A stretch of 64,000 bases of DNA from Aphrophora alni (lineage: Eukaryota; Arthropoda; Insecta; Hemiptera; Aphrophoridae), in NCBI GenBank assembly GCA_963513935.1, contig OY740774.1:88492385-88556384 (forward strand), read 5' to 3'. The translations under genes and the position numbers were made by a program. The notes beneath the pieces were generated by a model. It was not told the DNA's origin, did not search any database, and saw only the letters and a program-made list of their open reading frames with translations. This document shows, piece after piece, positions 27,740 through 39,850 of this stretch; positions within the stretch are counted from its first letter, which is position 1, and every line of letters begins with the position of its first letter.

Positions 27740-28560
27740 TAAAAACAATTTTATTATAACCAAAAGAATCTATCTTACTTTTCAACATAATGGCCATTGA
27801 CTTCCATATATTTTTTATATCATTTCAGTGACTTCATTCTCCCATATTTGTTAAAGTTTGCCGCCAGTTTCTTTAATCAGTAATAATGCACGTCTTTTTA
27901 CTTTTAGTTCGTCATCATTTTCAAAGTCCAAATATCCAAATTATGCCTTTAAATACAAGAATAATTACTTAGTGTGAGATAAGGACAAAAATTTATCAGC
28001 CAAATTTTGCAACAATTTTTCAGTTTGACTTGTTGAGAGGTTAATAATTGTTAACACACAGAAACACAATCCTACTGAATAAGTCACGTCTTTTGTATTG
28101 TATAATTGATCTAAGTTTCAGCAGGATTCACAGTACATGTTTCATAAAATGAATCGATAAGGTGTCTTTTCTTATTCCAAAAAAAAATGATCATGATTTT
28201 TGAGACAGAAGATGCTTAAACTTATTTACTACCAGAGATGACTTGTATTGCCATTACATTGACTTACCTCAACATTTGTGTACGAAACCCAGGTTTCATC
28301 ACCAGTGACGATGTGTTTGAAGAGTCCATCTTCTTTCCTTGCAAAAATATTCAGCTGAAACCATATGTTTTTATTTGTAACATTTTCAGAAAAATCATAT
28401 AGCACACATTTTTAAAATCAAATTTCCATATCACAATGTTGTAAATTACTGATCATGAAAAGTTAGAAAAAAAGAAGACAATTCTGAAACTGTAAATCGC
28501 CATTCTTCACAAATTTTTACATTAATTTGTTTTACTAAATCATCTGACATTACTGTAGAG
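27740..28560 (-). pseudogene. Degenerate mariner-like transposase, minus strand
   Basis: On the minus strand near 28350-28270 a frame reads DGLFKHIVTGDETWVSYTN, containing the first catalytic Asp region (TGDETWV) of mariner transposases. Further along, near 27870-27790, another frame reads KYKKYMEVNGHYVEK, matching the family's C-terminal end. Stops and frame changes separate them. No terminal repeats were found, so limits are approximate. Confidence 0.7.
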
Positions 28561-28804
28561 CAACCCCTCGTTATATTTATTTTTCTGTTCCTAAACAAAC
28601 GACACCACTGCCTAATTTTCTATCCCTCATAATGTCTAGCCCATAAACCTAAACGAGGTGTTAATAAATTTCTGCAGGACTAATTCAATATGTTCAGCTT
28701 TATTCTCACCTCTCTTAACAAATCACAGTCTTAACCCATAAGTCGAGCACACCAACTAAATTTTGTTTACTTTTTTGTTTAAAAGCTAAAAACATCACCG
28801 CCTT

Positions 28805-28940
28805 ACAAAAAAGGAAGATGAGATCATAAAATAAGCCCCCTCCATCCTCAATACTCTTAATAGCATCAGAATCGAAAAAGAAGAAAAGTTGGTTAAGAGA
28901 GACCTGTTAGGGAAAGAAAAGAGATATCTAACCCAAGATT
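28805..28940 (+). repeat. Dispersed repeat family, copy 3
   Basis: Shares the cataaaataa lead-in, actcttaatagcatcagaatcg core and the gttggttaagagagacctgt tail with the other three copies. The hairpin is lost in this copy (ccccctccatcctc). Confidence 0.55.
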
Positions 28941-29403
28941 GCATTAAAAAAGGTTATACCAACTAAAGCTGTGTTTACTAGCATTACTCTGTACTCTGTA
29001 TTTTTTTAGTTGTTCATTAACTTTTGGTAATATTGTAGCAGAAAAAATATGGATTTTGTGTTTAATAATATTTTATGGAGAGTACAAGTATTTTTTGTTT
29101 TCATTGTTTATCAAATAAATATTCTCTTGTTTTAATAAATAATAATAAATGTTTTTTTCTCATCTTCAGTTATTTTTCATACATTTTAACAATAATTTTC
29201 CATTGTAAACATTTAACAATATAGATGTAGAAAAATTCATTAGATGACGCAGGTTTGAGAAAATTATAATTTTTCCTACACAACAGTTTTGAAAATTATA
29301 CAATACAATACAATGTGTTAAAAATCTAAACTAATTACACAAAAAACCTCCTAATGTATAGAAATGAGAAATGACTAATTTATTGTATTTTATATTTTTA
29401 CAG

Positions 29404-29576
29404 GAGGTACGATGTTAGCTCCCCCACCACCATTGCTGCCGCCGTTTCCTGCCTTCACAACTGGTGCTATGTTAGGGCGAGCACACCCATCTCATCCACC
29501 GTTCCCCTACCCACCATTCATCTATTGGACATATCCGTCACCACCAGTCAGCCCACCGCATCCGCATACTGCCCTG
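29404..29576 (+). CDS. fus: fusilli/ESRP alternative C-terminal exon (proline-rich)
   Basis: Follows atttttacag and starts with ga, completing the Gly codon split at 6998. The product is Pro-rich: MLAPPPPLLPPFPAF, then PPFIYWTYPSPPVSPP, which resembles the YYPSPPGSP segment near the C-terminus of vertebrate ESRP1. The donor is gccctg|gtaatc after 29576, phase 0, joining to 47482. If the donor is not used the frame runs on to a stop at 29700-29702 with 42 further residues of no clear character. The exon is clearly GC-richer than its surroundings. Coding status is strong; how the 3' end is used is inferred. Confidence 0.85.
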
Positions 29577-29702
29577 GTAATCTTACAATCTGACGCGAAT
29601 TTCCTACACTCTGTAGCAGAGGTATTGTCTGGTGTTGGAAGTTTCTTGCAGAAGTCTTTCTCTAACAGTGTTCTTGCCAAAATAGGTTTTGTTCCACAAT
29701 AA
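29577..29702 (+). CDS. Possible read-through end of the fusilli exon
   Basis: The reading frame of the preceding exon continues past the donor for 41 codons to TAA at 29700-29702. The extra residues have no Pro bias and no known motif, so this may only be intron. A fold-back repeat begins ten bases after the stop. Confidence 0.25.
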   Translation, partial: VILQSDANFLHSVAEVLSGVGSFLQKSFSNSVLAKIGFVPQ

Positions 29703-29711
29703 CATTGTATC

Positions 29712-30455
29712 ACAGGGTGTTTCACGATTAGTATGGCAAACTTCAGGGAGGGATTCTGAACATAAAATAAACAAAAAGTTCCAATAAATGTATGTCAAAA
29801 AATGTTTAGTTTTTCCATGAAATATCAATATCAAAGTTTTGTATACTGTTTTATACTACCGAAGAGTCTTCATTAAAACTTTGTAATGCTAAATATCTCG
29901 AAAACAGTTGATTTTACATAATAGCCTTATAAATTGTTTAATGCTAAACAATTTTTATTTTTATTGTATTTTGAAAAATATCCAATTTTAGTAATTTACA
30001 AGAACTTTTCTTGGTCATTCATTCAGCAGTAAATTAACTATTTTAAATTTAACTCCTGAGTAAAGCTCTTTATGTTCTAGTAAATTACCAAGAATTTATT
30101 TTTTACATCTCAGCTATCTTTCAACATATAACAAAAATAACTTCTTGTTCTGCAAGACTAAATATTTTGTAAAATCAATGGTTTTTGATATTTTGTATCA
30201 ACAATTTTAAATAAATGCTATTTTGAAACGGTAAAGTCAAATCTTATCAGATTGTGTGGTATGCTAGAAATTAAAAATTATTTAACATTCCGCAAAATTT
30301 GGTATCAATATCTAATTAGTTATATATTTTGTTTTTGAATTAAGGTGTAGACTGAAATTTTGTTTCTTTTATATATTTTTATAAGAACTTTTTGCTTTAT
30401 TTTGATGTTTAGAATCACTTTAAAATTTTGGCAAACTAATCGCAAAGTGCCCTGT
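29712..30455. mobile_element. Long inverted-repeat (fold-back) element
   Basis: The left end acagggtgtttcacgattag is matched in reverse complement by the right end ctaatcgcaaagtgccctgt (acagggcactttgcgattag). The match continues inward with gaps: left gattctgaacataaaataaa versus the complement of the right arm gattctaaacatcaaaataa, and further in ctcgaaaacagttgatttta (about 29895) versus the complement of taaaatcaatggtttttgat (about 30172). No ORF and no clear target duplication. A decayed relative is at about 10860-11375. Confidence 0.75.
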
Positions 30456-31515
30456 AATGCTATTGTTGCAAGTTCAAAATTTACTTAAATAAGTGGATAA
30501 AATAAAAAACAAGTTTTAAAGCTTGCAAAATAAAGTTTGGGATACTCAGATTTAAATGTGTCAGATCCATTTTCACTTCATTTTGGGTTAACCGCTCTAC
30601 TCCCGTCCACATTTTCGTCATATTGATTTGAGATCAGATAAGTTTATATCTGTTCTTTCATAGCGTTTTATGATCTTTAACCGCATTCTTAGATTTGAAT
30701 TTATTTTATAAAATGATTACATGGTCGTGCTACACAAGATTAAATTTATTTATCTATCTCTCTAGCTCGGCTATTGAAAAGCGATGACTATAAAATTTTT
30801 AGTAGCTGCAATAAAACTGAAACAAAACATTCTGAGTTTTAAAAAATTAGCTCTACTTATGGCCTCTCTAAACTTATTGATTGTCATTTAAAAAAAATAA
30901 AAGTAAATTCAGGAGTTATCAGTAAAACAATGAAATTAGCAATAAAAGACTGAATTTTTCAAAATTATCTCTACCAGTTTTATAACATTTTGTTTCAATG
31001 TCAAGATTAATCATCCAAAACAGTTTGTAAAATAAAATAAAAGTTTATGAAGGCAGACGTAGAAAAACAACTGATGTCATTAAAAACTCTTATTTTAATC
31101 AAATGCAATTTGAATTTATATCACAACCGAAACAAACTTGGTCTCTAAATATATTTCATTATTTCTCAAAATGTTGATGACAGGTGGAGCATTTTATACC
31201 AACCTTTCTCTCATAAATGCTTAGAAAAATTCAGTAATTAAGAATATGACTTTTTTCTTCTTTCTCATATATAAATAATATTAGAGATGATGAGTTGGCA
31301 ATTAATATTATTTTTTGTAATATTTGGATTTTGTGGATGGGTATGTGAGAAAGTTATGCAAAATTTTTATACCATTAATTATATTTAAAAAAAAACCCTG
31401 AAGCAGTATAAAATAATGTTTTAAACTAATTTAGTTAGCCAGTATATATAAAGTATAGAGGAAGTTTGATAATTGAAAACCATTTTGATCTCTATTATTT
31501 GACTTATCTTCACAT
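30456..31515 (+). other. Intron sequence without recognisable features
   Basis: AT-rich intron sequence between the fold-back element and the Tigger-derived element. Nothing identified. Confidence 0.45.
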
Positions 31516-31517
31516 TA

Positions 31518-32143
31518 CAGTAGAATCTCTGTTAACCGGCCTCGGATTAACCGGTCCTCGGATTTACTGGCCTAAATCGTAGTGTACTGGTTGGATGAGA
31601 GTTTCCGAAAATAAATTGTAATTGAAACACCAAAGCGGCGGCGATATCAAACGACTTTGTCGATAGCGGTATCCCATTGTCGGCGGCGTAAACACACCGC
31701 GGCATTGGCACCCGTCGGTATTAAAGACATACACCCACAAAAACGTTTGATGGGCTGCTTTTTTTTTCCGCGAATCATTTTAGTATACTTTATGGAAAAT
31801 ATAACATTTCTTTTCAGTTTTCGGAAGCGTGTGTTGGTTTCGTTTGAGACGCGGTTAAATGTGTCAAAAGACTTGACAGAGGGGAATCTGTAAAAAAGCT
31901 TTGTAGTGTTTAATTTTTTCATGTTTGATGTATAATATACATAACATAATGTATACGATACATTTATGTACAATAAAATGAGTTGCAATAACATCTTAAT
32001 TGCATAATTCTTAGTGCTACCTGATTAAATAAGCTTTCTTTGAACAAAAACCGATTTTTCACGGGAACCTCGGATTAACCGGCCAAACGGGCAACCGGCC
32101 CGGGTGTCAGTCCCGACTAGACCGGTTAAGAGGGATTCTACTG
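31518..32143 (+). mobile_element. pogo/Tigger deletion derivative with TA target sites
   Basis: The ends are cagtagaatctctgttaacc (left) and the complement of ggttaagagggattctactg (right), differing at few positions, each followed outside by TA (31516-31517, 32144-32145), the target of pogo/Tigger elements. Inner copies of the ttaaccgg motif occur at both ends. The + strand near 31815-31890 reads SFRKRVLVSFETRLNVSKDL then TEGNL and a stop, resembling the N-terminal CENP-B-like HTH of Tigger transposases. The rest of the transposase is missing, so this is a non-autonomous derivative. A GC-rich patch (31630-31740) has no assigned role. Confidence 0.8.
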
Positions 32144-33239
32144 TACATGGTCTTAGAAAACCGAAAAAGTAATTTTCGACATGCTGTTCATTAATCGTTG
32201 TTGCTGTCTATACATAACCATGATAGCGGCCACAAAAATTAAGATGCAAACATTTATAGGCGACTATAGTGCGCTCATGTAGAACCCTATTGAAATTCAG
32301 AAAAATTGAATTAAATATCTCAAATTAGCAATTATTTTAAACTGTTTTTTTGTTCATATTTTGCTTTTTATTCAACTTATAATCCACTAAATTAAATACA
32401 AATGTGCGATTTCAATTCTGCATCTAATGTTATCAAAACCACCATTATGATAGCGAAGTTATTATCAAAAATGTGATATTCAAATAGTTACAAGATCTAG
32501 CAGAACCAAGTCACCAACATAAGCACATATTTGTAGAGTTTCGAGGCCCACACGGGTCAAGACACTGACACGTGTAAAGAGAGTTGTAAATTTTTAATAT
32601 ATACAAGTTCCATTAGGACCTAGCCGATGTCTAAAAGTAGTGGTATATAACATTATAAGATTCATAAAACCTGTTTAACAACTGCTTTAAACAAACTTAC
32701 CATACTGGGTGAGACTTCTTGATCTACCAATTCAATTTAACATTTCCTACAAGGTCCAAGAAACCAACTTTTGGACAATATATTTAGAGGAACTGTTTGT
32801 ATTATATTCTATGATGGTGGTCATCAACCATCATTTTCAATTGTGGTGTAATAAAAGTACATAATTTCATTTATAACAAATTTATTACCATTACAAGAAC
32901 AAATAAAATTTATTTATTTGTACTTTACTTGGAAACAAATGTTTATAATATAATTTAACTTATTTTGGCATGAACTATAAAAAAGATCTTTTATTAATAT
33001 TGAAATAATATTTATTATTCTGCACTGTTTTGCTTGTAATGTAGTTTGGTGTTCAGTTACTTGTAGTAAAGAGGATAACAGATACTGTGGGATATTTGTT
33101 CTAAGGTGTTTGTTAAGAAAGTTTGGGATTTGAAAGTTTCCAACGGAATCAAATGAAGCTACCTCCGTTGGTGAGGTAGAATATACCTCTGAGTGTAAAT
33201 GCGGGAATTTTTTCCCTGCTTGCAAAGATCGTAAGTGAG

Positions 33240-34000
33240 CGTGTTAATTAAATTAGTTGTACTTATCGCTCATGGGTTCCTTTCAGTAGTATATTCAATA
33301 TCAGCTTGGAAAATGACCATCAATCACAAGACGTTATGTCTTGAAAGTGAGGAGTCTAACACACCACATGAGTGTTTAATTTGATCTGAGGAATAAAATT
33401 GTCCACTTGTCAAGTTTCCACAGGTCCAGTCTCTTGCAACTTACAACAATACTAAAGCGACAGAGAACCTTCTTGTAGTATTGATAATGTTTTGGACTTT
33501 TGGTGCGTACTTTTTAGGCACCACTCCAAAGGAATTGAAGAAAACATTCATCATCGCTTTGAATTTTCTATGTACCCGTCATTCTTTTTTTGGTGTTCAA
33601 GAAGTTGGAGTAGCCTCTTGTGAAGTTCAACAGGTTCTGCTCTTTCATTAGAGCTTCACTCTTTGCAAGGCTAAATCCTCATTAGAAAACCAGTATGGAA
33701 TGTATTATCAAACCAGTGCTTATCTCCATTTTGTCTATAGTTTTTTGAAAAGTGAAACAACGGTCTGTATAACCGAATTCTACATTCGATCAAGTCATTT
33801 CGGTTGGCATATTAGTTGCTCTTCAACGTAGTGTGGCCATCTTTAAAACAGTTTACCATTCTCTAATTTGTATAATACTGATTGCATCGTCCTCTAAAAC
33901 CTGATGAATTTTCCAAATGGTTTTCATTTAGTTATTACCAAGCTTGATACAATAATGGTTGCATAAGTAATTTTCCCTTGCTATACAGAAATAAAATATG
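33240..34000 (-). pseudogene. Degenerate mariner (SETMAR-type) transposase, minus strand
   Basis: The minus strand near 33940-33860 reads KTIWKIHQVLEDDAISIIQI then REW, the N-terminal HTH of SETMAR-type mariners (pattern I----EDDA-S--Q--EW---FK-G). After an internal deletion come MMNVFFNSFGVVPKKYAPKV (about 33555-33500) and RDWTCGNLTSGQFYSSDQIK (about 33430-33370), corresponding to the catalytic core around VFFD--G-V and the following W--SGN segment. Frameshifts and stops make it dead. It may extend lower; limits are approximate. Confidence 0.65.
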
Positions 34001-34458
34001 ATTGGCACTTAGTAGACACCTTTTACATAGGTACTGATTAACTGATGTTATCTGCAAGTAGGAAAAAATTCGTACATTACCAACCTGTCAATTTTCACGG
34101 CATCTCCACTTGAAATGACTTCTTATGTTCAATTTGTTTCCGCTGGAAAAATTTAGGTCGAACACTTTCTTAACCAACTTTTTATATATCTACGAACAAA
34201 TATCTGTAGGAAGATTTATCCTCTCCCAAAGCTACCATTATGTATGATAGTATAAGTATTGCGGCATGCTGAAAATTGACATATTATCACTGAATATAGC
34301 AAGTAGAATATTTTCTCAAATTTTTGCAAACATTTTGTAATTTGGGATTAGGTACCAAAAACAAAATTCAGAGTTTCTCAAAATTTGCTCCAACAATGAT
34401 TGTTGGATCAAATTTATCATTGGTCACCATAATCTCCAAGCATGGCAGTTCTTGAATT

Positions 34459-34733
34459 CATGGGCATCATCGCCGGGGGGACGCGTTCACCCCAATATTT
34501 GAGATGTAAAAATATTTTTGCTAAAAACGAATGATTTACTTAAAACCTTAAAAGGTAAACATCGGGCATTGTCTTTACTAGGGTTTTTAACATTATATTT
34601 CTGTTACAAACGCGTAAATAAATGCATAAAAACAATGTTTTGAGAAGTTTAATTTTAAAAAATTTCCATACCTCCAGACCCCCGGCATATGTCCCCCCCC
34701 CCCCCCAATAATGAACTGGTGATGACGCCCATG
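34459..34733. mobile_element. hAT-type MITE with 8-bp target duplication
   Basis: A 275-bp element with inverted ends catgggcatcatc and gatgacgcccatg (one mismatch in 13). It is flanked by perfect direct repeats cttgaatt at 34451-34458 and 34734-34741. An 8-bp duplication is the signature of hAT (also P) elements. The interior is non-coding, with a G run near the left end and a long C run (34692-34706) near the right that could also pair. Confidence 0.85.
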
Positions 34734-34741
34734 CTTGAATT

Positions 34742-35784
34742 ATCGGTAAAAAAATAAAAGAACATCATGAAGCTGTAGAATAAGGTCTAATTTGATCAAT
34801 ATCAAACCAGTTTTATTAAAATTTTGATTAAATGTGAAGATTGATAACCCAAACGAATATCTGAGGTAAAAAATTACAATTCAGGAATAAATTTTTAAAA
34901 ATGTAAAAAATTTCATTAAAAATTTAATGTTAATAAGTTTTTGCATAAGTGATGAATATATAAATATTTGTTAAAAACCGAACTAACATTTTTGGCGATG
35001 AATTTTTCTTCATTGAATGTTCTACAGAAACATTTGTGGCAAACCTACAAAAATATAACTTATGCTATACACACATTAAAGTAAATAGTTGACGAGTTTA
35101 ACATTACTGTTTTTAGTATTGCTATACTTGGTGACATGTCGATTTGGAGTATTCAGTAAATATGAATAAAATTGTTATTCTGAACCACTATTCATTTTAT
35201 GTATTTCTATTTGTCCAGGTTATCTTTTGCCATTCTTTTCAATTAATTTTAATATTAGTAAACACTGTTTATATACGCGGATTTGTTGTTTAGCTTAGAT
35301 GTTGATTTGGGCATGTCCTTATAGAAGTTAGAACTTCTATATAGTTACCAAAATACTGTTAAAGTTTTATTGGAAAATACAATTATGAAAATACCAAAAG
35401 CCAGTTTGTCCAATGGTGGTTAGGTTAGGTAAGGTAAAATATTTTATTTTTCAAACTTTTGTTAATGTTAACAAATAGTTAAATCCAACAGTAACCTAAC
35501 GGATAAAATTCCAATTATTACAAATTTAACAATCCTTTTGTGACCTAGAATTTACTAGTATAGGCTAAATATCGCGTTGATAGGAATAAAATTCTGTCGT
35601 ATTTATAAATGTATCATCACAATATAGGTAAGGAAGAAGTGATGATTTTAAACATTCATATCAAGCAATATTCCATATATAGGCTGATTTGTTAACTTGT
35701 AGTTATAAATAACTAGGTTAACTAGGTATGATTTAGTTTTGTTTATACTTTCACTTGTTTTTAGGTCATACTCTCACTCAAAAT
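34742..35784 (+). other. Intron sequence between MITE and LTR element
   Basis: AT-rich, nothing recognised. Confidence 0.45.
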
Positions 35785-36686
35785 TGTAAGTGAAGAGAAG
35801 TTAACTTATGTATTTATTCAATAACATCAATTACTTTAAAACAAAATTTAGATTATTTATAGTTGTAAGTCTGCGTTCTTACAACTTCATTACTATTTAC
35901 CTGAAGGGTAGGGTACCAAATTCATTTGTACTAGCAGCTATTCATACAACGTGGTACAGGTTAACACAAATTATCTAGCCAGTCATAATTAAAACAAGAA
36001 ATCTTCGTTTTATTATGTTATTAAGAAACAAAGACATTGATATCATCAAATTAATAACTTAAAGTCTAAATTTCAATCATGAGTGAATACGAATTATTAC
36101 AACATGTAAAACAGTCCAAATGAAAGTTTTTTTATATTTTAGTTCAATTTAACACCGATATTTCATAATGATTGTTTTTCTGTTCTTTGCACTTTACTCA
36201 CGTGAAGCCAGTCCAATTCACTTTACATTCTATAAGCCCTCTCACCTCATCGCAACTATTTCACAATTACTACAAGTCCACCATTTTGTTGCTGATTTGA
36301 GTCTCTCCAGCCGTCAAGTCAACACGACTGTTCCCCAAAGTGGTTCCAAAAAGACTGGCTTAGCAACGCTTTCTTCTTGGTTGGAAAGACGCTCTCGCAA
36401 GGCATCATGGGATATTCTTGCTTGGCAAAGCTAATGCTCGCTGACTCATGGGAAGTTTTTCCAGGTCTCATATTTCCTTTATTCATGTCTGTTAATTTTT
36501 ATCGGCGCGCACATTTCGAAATTTAAACTTTCAATATTATATTGTGACATTGTTTAAGAACACTTTACACTTTTCATTTATATATAATAATTATTCTGAA
36601 TATTATTACTACATTAATATTACTTGTACTTTATTTAAACTTAATATTTATTACTTATTTTGGTTGGAAGATGTCCCATGCTTACA
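35785..36686 (-). repeat. 3' LTR of the Gypsy element
   Basis: A 902-bp direct repeat of 45560-46461, starting tgtaagtgaag and ending catgcttaca on the + strand, so TG...CA ends in either orientation. Segments compared by eye show no differences from the other LTR. Confidence 0.95.
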
Positions 36687-36700
36687 GAAACCCCCTCCTT
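36687..36700 (-). promoter_or_regulatory. Likely polypurine tract
   Basis: Read on the minus strand, aaggaggggg (36700-36691) then tttc lies directly before the 3' LTR, the place where plus-strand DNA synthesis is primed in LTR elements. The four non-purine-only bases between tract and LTR make the exact primer end uncertain. Confidence 0.6.
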
Positions 36701-36736
36701 CGAGATTCTCATTACGCAGAAATAAGAATCTCGAAG
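36698..36736. repeat. Hairpin next to the 3' LTR
   Basis: Perfect 12-bp inverted repeat, cttcgagattct (36698-36709) and agaatctcgaag (36725-36736), 15-nt loop. Outside it, the last bases of the LTR (ggttggaagatgtcccatg) are partly repeated in inverse order at 36751-36768 (agctgggacattccaacc), so the whole 36662-36768 segment can fold. Confidence 0.75.
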
Positions 36737-38854
36737 AAAAAAAACATGGAAGCTGGGACATTCCAACCCCTTGCCACCTTTTACGGAGAACAAGATTAGT
36801 TCTAATACAATTTTGAAGAAATTTAAATTTATTATTTAACAATTTTAACAGCCAAAAATATCAAAAAGTTATAACATCATCAATTTTAGTAAGCTTTAGT
36901 AAAATTTCAAAAACATAATAAATTCACTGCATTATTACAGATTTTTCAAAAACATCATCAATTATTTTCCAAAAACATCATAAGTTCTAAAAATGGTACA
37001 TTCAACATAAACAGAAATCATTTCTCAACATGTTTTTAACAAAACATAATATTGTTCATGATACTTCAAACTACAGAAATCAAAAGTCAAATAAAATTCA
37101 TATTACAGAATGTGATACAAAGTATATTATTCATGACATAACCAATATGAATTTTTTAAATGAATCAAGTAACACATCATATTACAAGGTATACAGCATA
37201 AAATCATTTTCAATGTGTAAACTAGTCATAACAGACAATATTAAAACATATAAGATGTGAACAAGTAGATAATTTTCAAATCATATCATAATGCAAATGA
37301 TCTTTAAAAACACAAATTTGACATCATATAATTCATCATCAAAACATAATCAAATGTGCATAACGTAGCATCATTGTTAATTCATTATTATTTTACAACA
37401 GCAGAAGATTGTATAACATAGTACATGTGAACAACAAATAATCATCAAATCATAGACAAATAAATTTTGGAAAATTTTCATATCATAAACTCAACATCAC
37501 ATATCAGCATTATTTCAAAATACATCATTAAACATGTTCATTGACAAAATCAATTATTATTATTTCAAATCATCACCTTTTATGATTCACTTCTTCATCA
37601 TTACAATTTTTTATTATTAACTCTTTCATGATTACTAAGTCATCTTTATTCATTACAAACATTGCATCTTCAAAATCAAATTCATCTATCTTTATTATTA
37701 TTACATCTTTTAAAATCAAAATCATCTATATTCATTATTATTATTACATGTTAACAAATTATTGAAACATATCACATTATAAGAAATTTTTAAAACATAC
37801 ATACATATTTATTTTATGGCTAAAAAGAAGATTTCTTTTCCAATCAAAAAACCCATCCCTCAAATTCATAATTGAGAATTCATATTTCCCTATCATATTT
37901 ATCTCTTAATCAAATCATTTTATTATTATTATTTACCTAAGATTTCAGGAATCTATCTCAACTTCATCTCTAACAGTTATTTGGTACATTGCCTACTTTC
38001 ATTTTAAAGAAAAAAAAATTTTTAATAAATCAGTTCACCAATAAGACTCTCTTGTCTTATAAAAAAATCATCAACCTCGTAGAATGAGAGTATTCCCTTT
38101 GGAATCTCTAAAAATTACCATCAAGGATTAGCGTCCATTTTGGAACCCCTAATCATATATATCATCGCAGCAAAATCGTAGAAAAACTCGTAGAAAAACT
38201 CGTAGAACATCATTTAAAGATCTAGCGTCACATTGGAACCCCTAGTCTATTATTTATCGTCGAACCTTATCGCAGAACATCATCAACTGACCCCCTCAAA
38301 AACCTCATTACTCTTACTGATTTATTAAAAAACTACATATTATTATTTATTAACATTTCCTATTACCAAATACTAAATCACAATCCAAACTATTTATTAT
38401 CTTCCTGAAATCATCCTCCTTACTAAAAATTTCATTAACATCATCTCAGCATCTCCTCAAAAAATTATTTATTATTCACTTTCCTTAAAACTCTACATCA
38501 TCTATTTATTAATATTCATCAAAGTTTCATCAAAAACATCTCATCTTATATAAAATATAATCACCACTGAATTATTTATTATTATTATTTAGCCATTTGT
38601 AAATCCTGTATTATTATTATAAAATGTTTAAAGTTATATCTATGACTTTACCATTGTTCACTTAAGTTCTTCTGCTGAACTTTATCTACATTATTATTAT
38701 TAAGAATCAAGTCAAGTATCTTAATCATTATCATTTATTTATTTACTTCTTATTTATCTAATGTATATAAAAATTTTCAACCTAACCTAACCGTCTGAAA
38801 TGTATGGACCTAGTTTATTCTGTCGTTATTGTTTTTTCACTTAAAATTACGTGA

Positions 38855-39005
38855 TGGTTATTTGTTACCAACAAACAAATGTCACCGCAGTGATACATGA
38901 AGGTTATTTGACACCAACAAACAAAAAAACTCCTACTTAATTTAGCGAAGGTTCTTTGATACCAACAAACAGAAATCACCGTATTGGTACATAGAGTTTT
39001 TTGGT
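38855..39005. repeat. Three degenerate repeats, about 46-bp period
   Basis: A unit of the form ggttatttg-taccaacaaaca occurs near 38855, 38900 and 38948, two of the copies being followed by caccg-a-tg-tacat. Lies within the Gypsy 3' non-coding region. Confidence 0.65.
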
Positions 39006-39571
39006 GCTTCGTCGAACTATGATCGTTACAGCTACGCCCTGGTAATTAGTAATTTGAATGGAATGTTCCATCCAAATTGTTCATTAACTTCTCCTATGTG
39101 CACAAGGCAACATACCATCATTTTCTACATCCATTACGAGTAGTAATTAATCGGACAAGTCCTCATAGTTTGTTGTAATGGATGTTTTTTCTTAAAACTA
39201 AGTTTTTTAGCATTTTTAGTGCTCATACTCACAATCATTCTTCATCATTCATCACCATTAAGTTTATTCTTATTAATCATATCTTATTATATGTCAGATG
39301 TAAATTATGTTTATTATTATATAAATCTTATTTTTATTTGGAGTAGTCTTGGCTTCTATCCACTTTTCAACTCGGTTTAATTTTAAAAAATTTTATTCTG
39401 AAGTTATGTATCATCTAATCATCAATTTAAAGTTTCTTCTAATTCTATCGCTAAAAGGTTTATTTGTTATTGAATATTTATGAGTTAAGTTGAAATATAG
39501 ATATCAAAATTTTAAAATTTATTGATTTTCTAAAGTATATACTTTATAAATCATGTTTCATTTATTTAAAT

Positions 39572-39850
39572 TTGCGTATTTGTTCTTTCCTCAAATACTA
39601 ATTCTAAGTTTGGCCTAAACGGGTTTTAAGGCTCTATCGTAAAATTATATTATACTTAATTAAGTTTCGTATTTGTTTGTGTACAAATATCAATTTCCAA
39701 CACTGGCCTAAATGGGTTTTAAGCCTATCTTCAAATTAAATTTTATTTATTCAAGTTTCATATTTGTTTCTTTACAAATATTAATTTCTAAAACTGGCCT
39801 AAACGGGTTTTAAGCTTATAATCAATATTAATCTTAATTGTGTTTTACAT
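39572..39850. repeat. Three tandem repeats, about 90-100 bp period
   Basis: Each unit carries tatttgtt...caaatat-aatt followed by tggcctaaacgggttttaag and an AT-rich spacer ending in aagttt. The conserved 20-base core is at about 39611, 39704 and 39797. Inside the Gypsy 3' non-coding region; function unknown. Confidence 0.75.

Noticed and set aside
32914..33225. 103-codon minus-strand frame next to a mariner remnant
   Set aside because: No match to mariner or any other family that I can see; AT-rich and likely chance.
36168..36434. 88-codon + strand frame in the LTR, repeated identically at 45943-46209
   Set aside because: It is antisense to the element, has no known domain, and is duplicated only because the LTRs are identical.
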